Shown here piece by piece: positions 10,630 through 22,480 of a DNA stretch of 64,000 bases. Origin of the DNA: Diploptera punctata (taxonomy: Eukaryota; Arthropoda; Insecta; Blattodea; Blaberidae); the NCBI GenBank assembly GCA_030220185.1, contig JASPKZ010007552.1:868001-932000 (forward strand). Reading direction: 5' to 3'. Positions within the stretch are counted from its first letter, which is position 1, and each line of letters begins with the position of its first letter. The position numbers and the translations under genes are program-made. The notes under the pieces were generated by a model that was not told the origin of the DNA, did not search any database, and saw nothing but the letters and a program-made list of their open reading frames with translations.

Positions 10630-10925
10630 TATCCCGCTACGCGTGCAAGAACAAATTTCTCCGCTCTTTAGTAATCAATAACTTAAATACAATTAAAAAC
10701 ATCATACTTCAGAAATTCAAAGCAAATACTGAAGAAAAAAATTCATTAGACATGCTTAAATACAGTACCTGTTTTATACCAAATACATCTTATGAATGCC
10801 CTTTGATTTGTTGCAGACGATTAGTATTTGATTGTGTATGTACGGGAAGTACCGCATTTAAATATACGTTTTTGTAAATTAATTTATACAAATTTCATGA
10901 AACAGAGAAAAAACCTGCACATAAA
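10630..10925. other. Unassigned interval
   Basis: AT-rich flank of the Tc1 element; nothing recognised. Confidence 0.5.
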
Positions 10926-10927
10926 AT

Positions 10928-11225
10928 AGTAGTAGTAGTAGTAGGACTTTATTAGACAAAAAGTAAGACATTTACAATATTATTTACAAATATGGGTCGC
11001 ACGGGCAGTAAGCCGTACGTGCTGTTGACAGTCCGTTGCAATAAAGTAATAATTGGTACTAGTGTAAAGAAAAATAATCAACAAAAACAGCAATAACATT
11101 ACAATTACATAAAGAAAACAATAATAATATTACAATTAAATAATAACACAATAGCATTATACACTAAAAGCATTAACATTACGATTACATAAAGTAATTG
11201 TACATAAAAAGTAGATAAAGCCTGT
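10928..11225 (-). repeat. LINE 3' untranslated end, copy 1
   Basis: The reverse complement contains CAACGGACTG.CAACAGCACG, GTACGGCTTA.TG.CCGTGCGA and TAATAAAGTCCT, ending in a (CTA)n tail (10928-10943 on the plus strand). The same segment with a (TATG)n tail is at 52760-53030, so this is the 3' end of a dispersed element, probably a LINE. No coding part is attached. Confidence 0.8.
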
Positions 11226-11640
11226 ACGGTTCTCAGGTTAACAGAAATTTCCTAGACGCAATTTGAAGCTTCTCTAAATATATGTGATTCGAATTAAACT
11301 GCGCAAATGGATTTTTTAAAATGAAAAAAAGTACTGCAGACACGAAGGAATATATTATTTTTCAAGCGGAAATCTTACATATGTTATGGAAAGTGGAGTA
11401 GAGATATGTACGATAGAACGATTTTATATTATTCAGAAAAAGCCTTACTCTGAGATACAGAATAAAGGTTTCATATTATTTTTTCAAAAAAATATAGGCC
11501 CATTATCTATGTTTTAATTTTAATATTACGACATCAGCGTGTACTACATTTGCATATCGTTAGCAAATAAAAATGGTTGCCATTCATATTTTAAAGCTTA
11601 TTTTTGATATGGTAAACGATTCAAAAGTCATTTGTATAAT
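11226..11640. other. Unassigned AT-rich interval
   Basis: No coding or repeat signal recognised. Confidence 0.5.
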
Positions 11641-11779
11641 ATTAATAATAATAATATATGTTCACTTCATTATCACACAAATAATATATAATAATAACAT
11701 ATAATAATAATAACAATAATAATACCATTAATAATAATAATAATAATAATAACGACAATAATAATTATTATTATTATTG

Positions 11780-11827
<48 letters not shown>

Positions 11828-11828
11828 T
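11640..11828. repeat. Compound trinucleotide microsatellite
   Basis: Imperfect (AAT)n, then a short (ATT)n, then (TAG)n of about 17 units at 11779-11828. Confidence 0.93.
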
Positions 11829-12061
11829 TAATAATATTAAAATCTAATTAAAATAATGATCAAAATGTTAAAGAAGAAAATTGTTAATTATGGCGATATT
11901 TGTAAATTCATGTTGAACCACCGTTAAGGGTTGATTTATATGGTTAAAATGACTATTTATCTCATGCCCCAAATGGAAGTCAATGTTCAATCACATTTCA
12001 ATGAAATTTTATTTATAACCAATCAAAGTCATTTTTCACCTCGATTTTATCAACTGAATGC

Positions 12062-12760
12062 TATCATTTTAAAAACAAGCTCATGATCATTATCATAGTA
12101 CATTCACAAATTTGGGTCATTTGTTGACCTGTTTCGGCCTCAAGAAAAACGCCATCCAGAAATCTTTGAAGTGGACGTCCTGGTCTTCTTCTGCCTGCAG
12201 GTTGATTCTTAACGTTTATTTGGGAATCCTGTGATCTTCCATTCGACGAACATGTTGCATCCATCTTGATTTATAATCAGAAATTTTGTTTTCTAAAGGT
12301 TCCATGTGCAATCCTTCTAAGATATCTTCAAGTTTTAAGTAATCTAGTAGAGTGTATCCTGCAGTCATCCAAAGGTATCTCATTTCAGCAGATCTAAGTC
12401 TCTGTATAACCTTCTGTTTCAACGCCCATGCTTCGCTACCATACAAAAGAGTTGGAAGAGCCAGTGTTTTATACACATTTAGTCCTGAATGTTTTTGGAT
12501 TAACTGTGGCTTGAAGATAGAATTTATTAACCCTAAAATTCTTAAACATTTAGATATTTTTGCATTTACATCCTTTTCTTCTTCATATGAGATACTGCAT
12601 CCTAGATATGTAAAATTATTCACCTGCTCCAAAATTGTATTGTCAAGTACAATTTTACTTGTGACAGGATCTACACCTTGAAATGCCATTTTGTTTTCTC
12701 TGTAGATATATTCAATCCATATTCTTCTTCTCCTCCTTTTTAACATTCTGAATAGGCCAG
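12062..12760 (-). pseudogene. LINE C-terminal fragment
   Basis: Minus-strand reading gives KMAFQGVDPVTSKIVLDN, ILEQVNNFTYLGCSISYE, VYKTLALPTLLYGSEAWAL, RSAEMRYLWMTAGYTLLDY and SRWMQHVRRMEDHRIPK, then after a frameshift near 12240 PAGRRRPGRPLQRFLDG. This is the post-catalytic part of the same LINE type as at 51.2-52.8 kb. The catalytic YADD box is missing, so the copy is 5'-truncated. The 3' end is near 12062, where a short run of CAT repeats is seen. Confidence 0.87.
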
Positions 12761-13274
12761 AGCATTATTTTGTAGTGACTGAAAGAAATACGTTGAATAT
12801 AACAATTTCTACATTAAGATGCAAGAACTGTAGAATGCATGTGGCTACCAGATTGTATATATTGTGCACGAATGTAACCAGATAGCTCTTACGGAATATA
12901 ATATAAAAACATTTGTTGCAATTGATTATACCACAAAAAAAGACACCACTGTTTGCACTTTCTTAAACGTATTATTTCCCAGAAATTTACGTTCCAGAAA
13001 AATATAAATGACATATTTACATCATGAGACATCCGAATTAATTAATAACTTATAATGTTGGTTCTAAACACTTTGATATGTTTCACTTTCTCTCCACTAG
13101 GTGCATTCTTACAATATTGCGATCCTTTGGCAATAAATAATATGATCTGTTTGCAGTGATAAACAAATGCAACATAACAACCGTTTCTAATTTGTTTTCA
13201 TACATCGCCGTTTACATTAATTATTTATGAACATTTAATAATAACTATATTTAAATAATTATTTGTGAGTAATT
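12761..13274. other. Unassigned AT-rich interval
   Basis: Nothing recognised on either strand. Confidence 0.5.
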
Positions 13275-13680
13275 GGCCGCGGTGGACTAGAGGTTATGCT
13301 CCTTGCCTCTGGTCCCGAGGGTCGCGGGTTCAAACCCGGCCGGGGTCGATGGATTTTTTAGGACGGAAAAATCTATGGAGTAATTCCTCCGGGAGGGACT
13401 TTAAGGCTTGGGTCCCGAGTCTGAAGATTTTCAGGCTCGTAAAAAATCCTTAAGCCTGAATGAAAAGGCTTCTAAGCAAAATTTACCGAATTTTCCCGTC
13501 CTAGTACTAACTTGGTTTCCTAGATATCAGTATGAGGCGGAACGCTGACCACGGCCACTCAAAAATGACATATACACGAAAACAAGTGTAACTAAATTAG
13601 TATGGTTCAAATTCTTCCCTGTAGGAGGAGAGCGCCTAAATCTGTGTGAAGAGAAAACATGGGCTTACAAAAAAAAAAGT
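13275..13680 (+). mobile_element. tRNA-derived SINE, family 1, near full length
   Basis: Begins GGCCGCGGTGGACTAGAGG (A box) and has CGCGGGTTCAAACCCGGCC (B box) about 45 bp on. The body matches the reverse-strand copy at 1794-2196 throughout, for example CAGTATGAGGCGGAACGCTG and ACAAGTGTAACTAAATTAG. It ends in an A-rich tail at 13668-13679. Confidence 0.93.
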
Positions 13681-14207
13681 TAGTAAATAGTTTAATTTAA
13701 TTCGTTAAATATTCCTAACAAATGCCACTCTTGATTTCCAAATTATCTACATAAATTCACTTCTCACTTCGATAATTTGGAAATCACTCTTGACATTATT
13801 TATGATAAAATAGTTCCTCAAATCACAGTCGCCCTTAACGATAAAATACGTATAAAATTATAATGCTGAAATTCTCTGGAAGACCTTTTGGAATCGTTGT
13901 TCCACTCTCAACAGCTGGAGTTTTATTGATTATTTGTGACGAGCATGATGTACAGAATGTTAAAGCTGTTAGTGCGTTTTCTTCAGCAGCTTGTCGTACT
14001 TAGTCTCTTTAAGTATTTCAATATCCTCTAATATATTTATTATATGGTTGTTATATCCTATGTCGCGATTCTACTTTGAGAATTCAACAGAGGAACACCT
14101 ATTGAGCTGTTGTTCTCGAACGTGAAATGTCAACTTTGCTGAGCGTACATCTATAGCTTACGTACTGCAGTGATCGAATCTCTAAGAAGCCAGTGCTCTG
14201 CATGACG
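13681..14207. other. Unassigned interval
   Basis: AT-rich; no coding signal. It contains a short inverted pair, TTGATTTCCAAATTAT (13731) and ATAATTTGGAAATCA (13771). Confidence 0.5.
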
Positions 14208-14680
14208 AATAAATAATAGTTTTAAAAAACTAAAACAACACGCTTTATAAGGTAACCGAACTAAAAAATGTAAAATAATTTTAATATCCAACATGCTTGG
14301 GATAAAATTAAGTGGTCAACAAAAAAATCATCTCCAACACATATAGAATAACTAGAGTTATCAACATAAAGAAAATTCTATCATCAAAAGCGTGGGGCGC
14401 TCTATATCAATTAATATATTTGATAATAAACAGATATTGGTAAAAGTAAGTCTCTAAGAAGAAAATGTAAAAATCATAAAAAGTACCCACGCTTTTGATG
14501 GTAAAATTATTTTCTTTTTGATGATAACTCTAGTTTTATTCTATATGTGTCGGAGATGATTTTTATGTTGACCACTTAAATGTTATCCCAAGCGTAATGG
14601 AAATTAAAATTATTTTTCATTTTTCAGTTAGGATTTCTAATAAAGCGTCTTATTTCAGTTTTTTAAAACTATTATTTATT
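14208..14680. repeat. Palindrome of copy C
   Basis: Arms 14208-14402 and 14482-14680 are inverted copies separated by about 80 bp. Matching landmarks are CATCAAAAGCGTGGG with CCCACGCTTTTGATG and CATATAGAAT with ATTCTATATG. The CATATAGAAT variant is private to this copy yet present in both arms. Confidence 0.9.
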
Positions 14681-14784
14681 TTTTATGTTTAGTTATAATA
14701 TATTTACAGAATAAAATAAAAATGTAAATATCTTTAAATTCGATACTATTGTAGTATGAGCTAAAAGTAATACTCTTGTTAAAA

Positions 14785-14877
14785 ATCCTCCCAGCCATAT
14801 TTGAACCATGGGCCTATGGATTACTGAAATTATATATCGCTAGAGTTCACCGCTCTATCAACTGAGCTCTTACAACG
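14785..14877 (-). ncRNA. tRNA-Tyr-like relic with intron, copy C
   Basis: The minus strand reads TAAGAGCTCAGTTGATAGAGC (D arm and A box), then GGTGAACTCTAG, an insert of about 15 nt, AATCCATAGG and GGTTCAAATATGG (a decayed B box). Layout and sequence match eukaryotic tRNA-Tyr(GUA), whose genes characteristically have an intron next to the anticodon. Here the anticodon is damaged and the acceptor stem does not pair, so it is a relic. Confidence 0.7.
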
Positions 14878-14934
14878 ATTGTCTAAAAAGTCGACAAAAC
14901 CGCAAACCTATTATACCAGTTTTAATTTTTTTTA

Positions 14935-15580
14935 TTTTCTGATGATTCTGTCTAGCATTTTAGAAACAAAATATGAAATTATTGTATTGTCACGAGTCCT
15001 TTACAAGTATACAACGTTTCAAGTCGATCCAATGTTTCTAAGTGGGTGAAACGCGTGTTCAAAGATTCCGTTACATAGATACAAAGACCCTTTTTTGATT
15101 TTCTGACGATTCTGGCCAGGATTTTAGAAACAAATATGAAAATATTGTATTGTCATGAGTCCTTTACAAGTATACGGACAGAGATTGAAGACGATCCAAT
15201 GTTTCTAAGTGAGTGAAAATCGTGTTCAAAGATTCCGTTACGTAGATACAAAGACACTTTTTTTTATTTAATAATGAGTCTGGCCAGGATTTCAGAAACT
15301 AAATATGAAATTATTGTATTGTCACGGGTCCTTTACAAATATGCAAAGTTTCAAGTCGATCCAATGTTTCAAAGTGGGTGAAAATCCTGTTCAAAGATTC
15401 CGTCACGTAGATACAAAGACACTTTTTTTTATTTAATCATGAGTCTGGCCAGGATTTCAGAAACTAAATATGAAATTATTGTATTGTCACGGGTCCTTTA
15501 CGAGTATACAAAGTTTCAAGTCGATCCAATAATTTTAAGTGGGTGAAAATCGCGTTAAAAGATTCCGTTACATAGATAGA
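14935..15580. repeat. ~165-bp tandem units, copy C
   Basis: Four units, each starting with a T-rich run and a GATTCTGGCCAGGATTT-like segment, then TATTGTATTGTCACG, TTTCAAGTCGATCCAATG and AAAGATTCCGTTACATAGAT. The last two units share the variant AATCATGAGTCTGG/AATAATGAGTCTGG, so they are probably the youngest duplicates. Confidence 0.9.
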
Positions 15581-15617
15581 TAGATGGAGGTCAAGCTAAT
15601 ATAAAGCGTGTAAAAAT

Positions 15618-16640
15618 CAATAAGTGGATTGTGACTAGCAGTCTATCGTGTGCTGTGATTGGCTGATGCCTAATAATGATTCTAAAATCAGCCAATCGGT
15701 AGGGCTGGCAGTAAATTCTTAGGCCAGGCTCTTAGCCTGCCCACGTGTTATCTGTTTCGTGATATCACGATAATTGAGTGAAATCGTGTGAAGTGCTACA
15801 GGTAAGGGTTGTGTGTTTTTACAATTTATTTGTTGCTTTGTCCAGTGGTGACAAGTGAGTAGATTATTGTAATTTCTGAACTAAGGTTAAGTTATAGTAA
15901 GTAGTCAGTAATACTCTCTATATAGTATTGAGAGTATGTTGTCTATTGTATTAAATTGATGGTCTGATTTTGATAATTAAATATGAGAAGCTTGACTTTC
16001 CCTCATTAAACTTGAAATCTCTTAATATTCTTTACATCTTATATTAAAATTTCTAATAGTTCTTCCTATGTAACATTCATCACAACTATTACATTTACGC
16101 CTTTTGTTTTCATATATATTAGTTTCTTGTATTTAGTTGGAGATAATATTATTTAATTTTTTATTACTTTTAAACGCTATATTTTTATGTTTTATCCAGT
16201 TGCTTAGTTTCATTGGCTGTGTGTGGTAGGGTTATTCATTTAGATTTGAAGACTACAGTGGAAAAAGATGAGTGCTCATAAAAGTTTATTCTGAGAAAAA
16301 GAAAGGTTTATGTTTGATCTCTCATAACTACTAATACACTGCAGTCAAACTTAAAACTATATACGTAATAAAGTGCATCGTTTTAAACTGTACTCACTGG
16401 TGCTATTGAAGAAGTATGTGTTTGTTATGGTACTTGTTCATTTCAAAAAAATATTTAAATTGTCGCAATGTACAAAGGAAAAAATATGAGCGTTCATTAA
16501 GAAACCTATGATTACACACTGAAATTCACAGTTTAAACATAATTTGCAAATTGACATCAATTACCACTAGTACTACTTTTAAGTCTGCTTAAAATGAGAA
16601 ATTAGTCATACTGTTATTCTGCAGCACTTCAATAATGTGG
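15618..16640. other. Unassigned interval
   Basis: AT-rich unique-looking sequence; no coding or repeat signal recognised on either strand. Confidence 0.5.
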
Positions 16641-16649
16641 TAGATTCAC

Positions 16650-17770
16650 AAAATTATCTTGAGATGCTTGAGAACAATTTTTTTTTCAAATGCTGTACAC
16701 CTTCATATTTAGCTTTACTTATAGGATTAGGACTGGCATACGCCATAGGAGGAAGCTGGAACTCTCCTGATAGCAATGCAGACATTTTACACTTTGGTGA
16801 TCTGACTTCTCTTTCATGAAATGGTCCGAAGTACTTGTTCCTGTGTAGCATCATTCAGGGAAAACTATCTACTATGGAGAGTTCTATTACAGATCTAGTA
16901 GCAAAGGGACGTTTATAGATGTACAGCGGAGACAAAAAACATGTCCAAGCTTTGAAAATAACTTGACTCTCACACGATATGACTTCAAAGGGATTTGGCT
17001 TCACCCTGGCATTTTGTACAACCGCGTTCCATTCGTTAGTCAGTTCCACTATTGTTTTTAATTCATTAGACCCATATTTCTGTCACACACCAAATATGAG
17101 TGTCCACGGGTAGTCTTTTTACAGAATGTACAATGTAGTGGAGCATCCTGAAAACAGTGTAATTTTTGTTCTGCCCACAGCAGGAATCACAAAATGCACT
17201 GTGCTTCAACCTGATGATCCAAATGATTCATAATGAAGTCCCGAAGCATTGATGAAACTTCCTCTTATCTTTTCTTTCCTGAAATTTCTGTGTAAGTGTA
17301 GAACGTAGAGCAAACGTTAGACAAGGTATGAATGTTAAAAAGGAAGAAGGACAGTTGCCTGCGATAGTAAACAAGGTTGGTCGTGATATTTGGAACATGA
17401 AGATTGTTTTGAACATCCATTACAATAGCCTCTATCAGTTTAGACTTTTGTACTTCTAACATCATATTATTCTTACGTTGGTAGAATGTACCTGCATCTT
17501 GGAAATGTGATTCCTTCCTTTGTGTTTAATTTGTTAGTTCTGAATTCAGCTTGTTTTTCTACTCGTCAGAGTTTGTTTCCTTACTTATTTGTACAATCTC
17601 CCTTTCCAGTTTTTCAATATTAACTTTAAGTTCGTCACAAAAGCTGCATGTATCCGATCTCGGATAACGAAAGCTAATATTGAAATGTTTATTGAAAATA
17701 TATCTGTACGCTGTTCATACGAAACAATGTTGTTTGGATATTTATACTTCAAGAAATCAAGATGTTCACT
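16650..17770 (-). pseudogene. Decayed DUF7869-like (DSCGGQNKN family) protein
   Basis: Minus-strand fragments in order: RSDTCSFCDELKVNIEKLER; FQDAGTFYQRKNN; VQNNLHVPNITTNLVYYRRQ; LSFFLFNIHTLS; CDSCCGQNKNYTVFRMLHYI; GHSYLVCDRNMGLMN; VKPNPFEVISCESQ; PFATRSVIELSIVDSFP; HRNKYFGPFHE. This order, with a D-S-C-x-G-Q-N-K block and a G-H-S-Y-x-x-C-D-R block, is that of a protein family repeated in insect genomes and likely transposase-derived (I believe DUF7869-like; the name is from memory). Several frame changes and at least two in-frame stops, one TGA just before the HRNKYFG block, make it a pseudogene. No terminal repeats were found. Confidence 0.7.
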
Positions 17771-17849
17771 GTATTTCGATTTAAGTAACTTTTTTCATTA
17801 ATTCTGACACAATATAAAATACCATGTTCACGATTTGAAACAATTTTAA

Positions 17850-18160
17850 TGGATCACGCCATAGCGCAGTTGTATAAGGAAACTTGATATAAACAGGATA
17901 GTCGTGGGTTCAAGTCTCGATATAGTCAAGATTTTTAGCTGGACCAGACCTTCTGGTGGCATTTTGGCACTGGGGTCGACTGAGCTCCTAATGGAAATGA
18001 GTACTAGATGCATATTCTGGGCACAAATGCGGCCACTTGGCAGATCTCTCAACCCGGCAGACATCTCGTGCCTATTGTCTTGAAAGATGGGAGCATGCCA
18101 CTATCATAACGGCCTCCCAAGACAGTAGTGGAATCACTTTATCTTAATAAGACAAAAGTG
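17850..18160 (+). mobile_element. tRNA-derived SINE, family 3
   Basis: The head ATAGCGCAGTTGTATAAGG and the B-box region GTGGGTTCAAGTCTCG are followed by a body also found at 63603-63886: GGTGGCATTTTGGCACTGGG, AATGGAAATGAGTAC and GGAATCACTTTATCTTA. The match runs the full length and the orientation is the same. Confidence 0.87.
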
Positions 18161-19919
18161 AGAGGTTATATATAACTAAATTAATGTATTTATTGAATGA
18201 TATTTAATTATGAAATCTAAACATATACAAGAAACAAAATATTACAACCAAAACATACAGGCTTCCATGAAATATAGACTAACAAAATTTAGAGCATGTA
18301 CAGTTTGGATTATTGCTATTTTTACATTGTATAAATATATTAAATACCTGCAGATGCAAATGTAAGAATAACATTAAATTGGACGATTTAGAACACTGGT
18401 GGACCATTCCAGTACGTCATATTTGGAGAAACAAGATGTTGGGATTGATTCAAAACTCTTTTGCAATCACAGTTACATTTAATATTGAAGTACAAACATG
18501 GTGAATGTAGTTAGAATTATTTTAACGTTAGTTTATTTATTATTTTTTTCTTGAAATGGTCTAGCATAGTGTACAGTCTTGATCTACTGGTGGTTTGAAC
18601 AATCCAATTGTCTATTGTGTTCGTAATACACAGAAATGTTTTCTATAGTTTCTGATAGTAAGTATGTCTATCAGGATTCTTCTGCGCGATGAAAAATTAT
18701 GCTTAACATTACAATATGTTATGCCAGCTTACTTGTACCATGCAATATTTGATAGTTTGATATACGTTTGTTGTCCTTACCTACATAAACTTTACTGATT
18801 TCACAAAACACTACATTAAGTGGTAGTCTTTCCTACATTTAAATGCTGTAATCTGTTCAAAATTTAAGGACTGCCCTCAGGAAGCAAGAACGAACTGACA
18901 GCTACCTGACTACAGAATATTCCAACATTGTTCTTCTACTTATTCATCTAGACTCATGTTCTTGTTCTGGGGATCGAGTTCCGGACAAAAACCTCCTTGG
19001 TTATCCTGTGGTGACTCAACCAATTATTTGCTTTATAAAATATATTTGTTCAGAAGGGATACTGAAGAATTTTCACTCGTCTACAACATTACACTGTCAA
19101 AAATTACATAAATGCATTCATTTCAAAAATATTTTAATGAATCACTAGAACTTTTATTTAAAAAAAAATACCGGAATTTGAAAGTTGAAAATATGAAGGA
19201 GTATGAAAATTTCACTAAAATATGAACATTTTGCCAAAATATTATAAACTATGAAATAAAATAATATTTTCTTAGCGATTCTAATCATTTCTCCCTCTCT
19301 CGTCAGATACAATGTTGCCAAACATTGTCTACCCTCATAGGTTTTCCAACTTGTTAGTGTCACCTTAATGCATGTATGGGTGCGGTCCACGTCACTGGTA
19401 TGTTTTTACACGTTGCTGCGAGAGCAAGCTACCCGAGCGTTTGGGAGTTTCCCACCATCAGTATACAAAAGACTTTCCTTTTGTGTTGGGTTTTGGATTA
19501 TTCATTGTTCTAAGATAGCTAACAATACTTTAGGCTTGTAAGCTAGTGCCACAAAAGAAAATGTACAATTCTTCTCTATTGTTAAAAACTGAACCTGTTC
19601 CAGTTTAAAAAAAAAAGCAGGAGGGTTCAGTAATTTCCCTGGCTTTGTTTGATTGTAGTATGACTTATTAATAATTTCATAGCTGTTTTATGGCATTGGT
19701 GATATCCTCGTGATGTCATCACCACTGGGCTCCTTGTTTCGCGCTGATTCATATGACTACAGACATCCATTTACGATAATATTTACTATTGGTTGATTCT
19801 GATATCAATAATGATAAATTGTTCTTAATTATTTCTACATATTATTATAGTGCCGGAAATATCGCTACAGATTAAGCACATTTTCAAATTTAATCTTCTT
19901 TGATAATCTAAAAATGTTA
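18161..19919. other. Unassigned interval
   Basis: AT-rich sequence with no recognisable gene. A few short open frames have no motif. A GGGGATCGAGTTCCGG segment near 18970 may be a SINE scrap. Confidence 0.45.
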
Positions 19920-20790
19920 CAACGATGGTCTTTGTTTGTTTGCTGTTCCATCACTCTTCCTAAGAAGTACGTAGCAGTAGTCGCCCACCATTGAAAGGCT
20001 CGAGTGACCTTGATAACGGTGTTCCATCATAAGAATTACCGCTCATCACCTCAACTCCCAAAATTAAGGTCGGAATGTGAAAGTGCATTTTAAGCGACAT
20101 TCTACACCCCATTTTCTGGTAGCTGTCCAACAGATCATTCAAAATGGAAACACAGTTATATTTTTTTCTATTGCCAAAAAGCATTTCACAATTTCTTCGA
20201 ATTAAAATCAGCAGCTAATTCGATATCTGATATTGGTATCAAAGGTTGAAACTTTTCATAATTTTCGTATTTGAGGTCAAACAGGTATATCCTATTTCAA
20301 CTTGGCTTCACCTAATTTGGGAAAATTTTCTTTCAAATGATTGAAGGCTTGCTTTCCTTTATCCAGACCGTTCATAAAGTTCTTCATAAGGCTCAACTGT
20401 TGAAGCAGAAGGAAATTGATTTTAACGGGCTCAATCAATGGAGTGTTATTTACATTTTACTTTCCAGTAACATATGATTACTTTACAGACATTCCTGGAC
20501 TGTATAGTGGTTCTTGTTATCACGACTATCTCATAGGTACCAAATAATAGCAGTTTATCGTGAAGCCACCCTACAAATATTTAAGGAGTATAATAGCTTT
20601 TTTATTTACAGCAAAGTTGTCATCCAAGGTATCTAGATTTTATTGCCACTAGTAGGAAAGTCTTGGTTTCATAAGTTTAGTACATACCTACTGCATAAGC
20701 CAAAGGCAACATTGGTAAAGCATTGCCATTATCCACCATTACTGCATTCAAGCTCTTGATTGACTTGACGTATCTATCCCCGTTGCTTGC
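19920..20790 (-). pseudogene. Decayed insect repeat protein (LMKNF / GCxMSLK family)
   Basis: Minus-strand fragments in several frames: MVDNGNALPMLPLAYAVGMY; DSRDNKNHYTVQEC; LSLMKNFMNGLDKGKQAF and NHLKENFPKLGEAK; YQKMGCRMSLKMHFH; MEHRYQGHSSLSMVGDYCYV. I recognise this order from an unnamed protein family that is highly repeated in insect and other arthropod genomes. Its function is not established to my knowledge; a mobile-element origin is likely. Stops and frameshifts between every block show advanced decay. It may be unrelated to the neighbouring DUF7869-like relic. Confidence 0.65.
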
Positions 20791-21783
20791 TTGAAGTTAC
20801 AGACAGGAACTGAAGTGACGTTTGGATATTTTATGATATATCTAGATTTGCTAGAATGCTCTGGAATATTTCTGAGGCAAAATAAACAGTCTGAAAAATG
20901 GTATTTAGGTTCACTTCGCACCTTAGGAACAGCTCATGTCATGGCTCGTTTTCACCCATACGGTTTAAGTAATAGTACAGATTATGCAGGCAATATGAGG
21001 TTCAAACTTTCTTCTTCTTCATCAAACAAAATACTATTTACATGTCTTCTTATCTAAATCAGTGATTAGTTTTAGTTGGGCTTTTGGAGTGTATTTTCCA
21101 TACAAACAACAAAAATCCGGGTAGTTTAAATAACAACGATGTTTATTGATTACGATTTTTAGTAAGTGTAAATTTTAAACACACAAACGTTCTAATATAT
21201 CTCAGAAGAAACACTCACTGAGTTATAAAAAGCTCAGCAATTCACTGTTAGGCCGAGATAAGTATGATGAGAATTTCACTATGCGTGTTTAAACATGCTG
21301 TAGAGTGTAGATCATGAAGTTTTTTTTCCGCAATATTGAATTATGTTGTCGTGTAGACAGTAAAGTTTATAATGTTTACCATATCTGCATCATGTGACTA
21401 TTTGTAGATATTCTAGCACTCCTCTACCAAACCAAAGAACAAAACTACAAAAAAAGAGACAACTTCTAAAAAAAGAGAGAAAACAACGAAATAACAGTAA
21501 TAAAAAACTTTAAAAATCTTAAATAGTAAAAAATCTCACGTTCTAAAATATTTTCAAACGTACAACTCGATTATGCGCTAACAAAATACTTAGAGGTATA
21601 TCTAAATAATTTATCCGCGATATGCGACGGCGGGCATTGTTAGAGACTTTTCAAGGTCAGTGACAGCTACGGGACATGACAGGGGAGTATATGGAAGGGG
21701 ACGTCGGCAAATCCATCCCTAGGTGTGAGAATGTGTCCGGTGGGAGGAGTAGAAGAAAGAGGAATGTAGGATGAGGTATGTTT
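20791..21783. other. Unassigned interval
   Basis: An open frame of 88 codons (20791-21057, plus) has no motif I recognise and lies opposite decayed coding sequence, so it is not called as a gene. 21600-21770 is locally GC-richer. Nothing else seen. Confidence 0.45.
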
Positions 21784-22084
21784 ATGGGCGCATTCAGTTG
21801 CCAATAAAGCGCTCTAGCGCTTTAGCAAAAATGGCTGCCATTTGCAGCGGAAATTTAAGGAGTTTGTTGAATGGACCGCTGCATGCAGCTATACCGCCAA
21901 ATTTAAATTTGTTCATTGGCTCATTACTCATATTACTACGCGATGCTATTGAAAATAATCATAATACTAATAGGGATATGCAGATTTTACGATTTATTTT
22001 AATGTATGTAATTTATGAAATCGACGAATAGATCGTTTAAAATAAAATATTATTATAGCAAGAAAATTTGTATTTTTTTATTTA

Positions 22085-22480
22085 TTAATATATTAGGCGG
22101 CTCCGTGACGCAAGCGATTAGACGCTCGCCTCTCACCGCTGGCTTCTCGAGAACCTTATTTATAATATTTATTATTAGTTTAATCTTATTAATTTGTGTT
22201 TTAGTAAGAGGAACTTTTTTTAACTTGATTAGTCTCGATCACTATACGTAGATTTTGTAGTGGAGGAAACGGATCTACGGCATGTTCTTTCAGGGTTCCT
22301 CCCAGTTTCCCCTACCACAATTTTATTCCACCTTTCCCCATTTTCATAACATCCATTTCGTTCATCAGATGTAGTCAGCCTGCACCCTAGTTAATTACAG
22401 ACCTCTATAAATATAGGGGCTTAACCTAATCACTCGATCTGACCCTGATTTGGACACAACTTGATATTATTTTATTATAT
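22085..22480 (+). mobile_element. tRNA-derived SINE-like sequence
   Basis: GGCGGCTCCGTGACGCAAGCG then GACGCTCGCCTC is a tRNA-like head. About 100 bp of AT-rich sequence follows, then a GC-richer body (22258-22445) with GGGTTCCTCCCAGTTTCCCC and TATAAATATAGGGGCTTAAC. The B box is not clear. Confidence 0.5.

Larger units (their letters stand above)
14208..15617. mobile_element. Composite repeat element, copy C
   Basis: First of four copies of one architecture. A large palindrome (14208-14680) is followed by an AT-rich spacer, a minus-strand tRNA-Tyr-like sequence (14785-14877), about four ~165-bp tandem units (14935-15580), a short GATA-type run and the terminal segment GTCAAGCTAATATAAAGCGT. 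ACACGCTTTAT-type sequence lies near both outer ends in opposite orientations. No open reading frame is present, so the element is non-autonomous. The other copies are A (41972-42928), B (42929-44390) and D (47629-48592). Confidence 0.85.

Noticed and set aside
20791..21057. 88-codon frame as a host gene
   Set aside because: No recognisable motif, adjacent to decayed minus-strand coding sequence, and of a length expected by chance.
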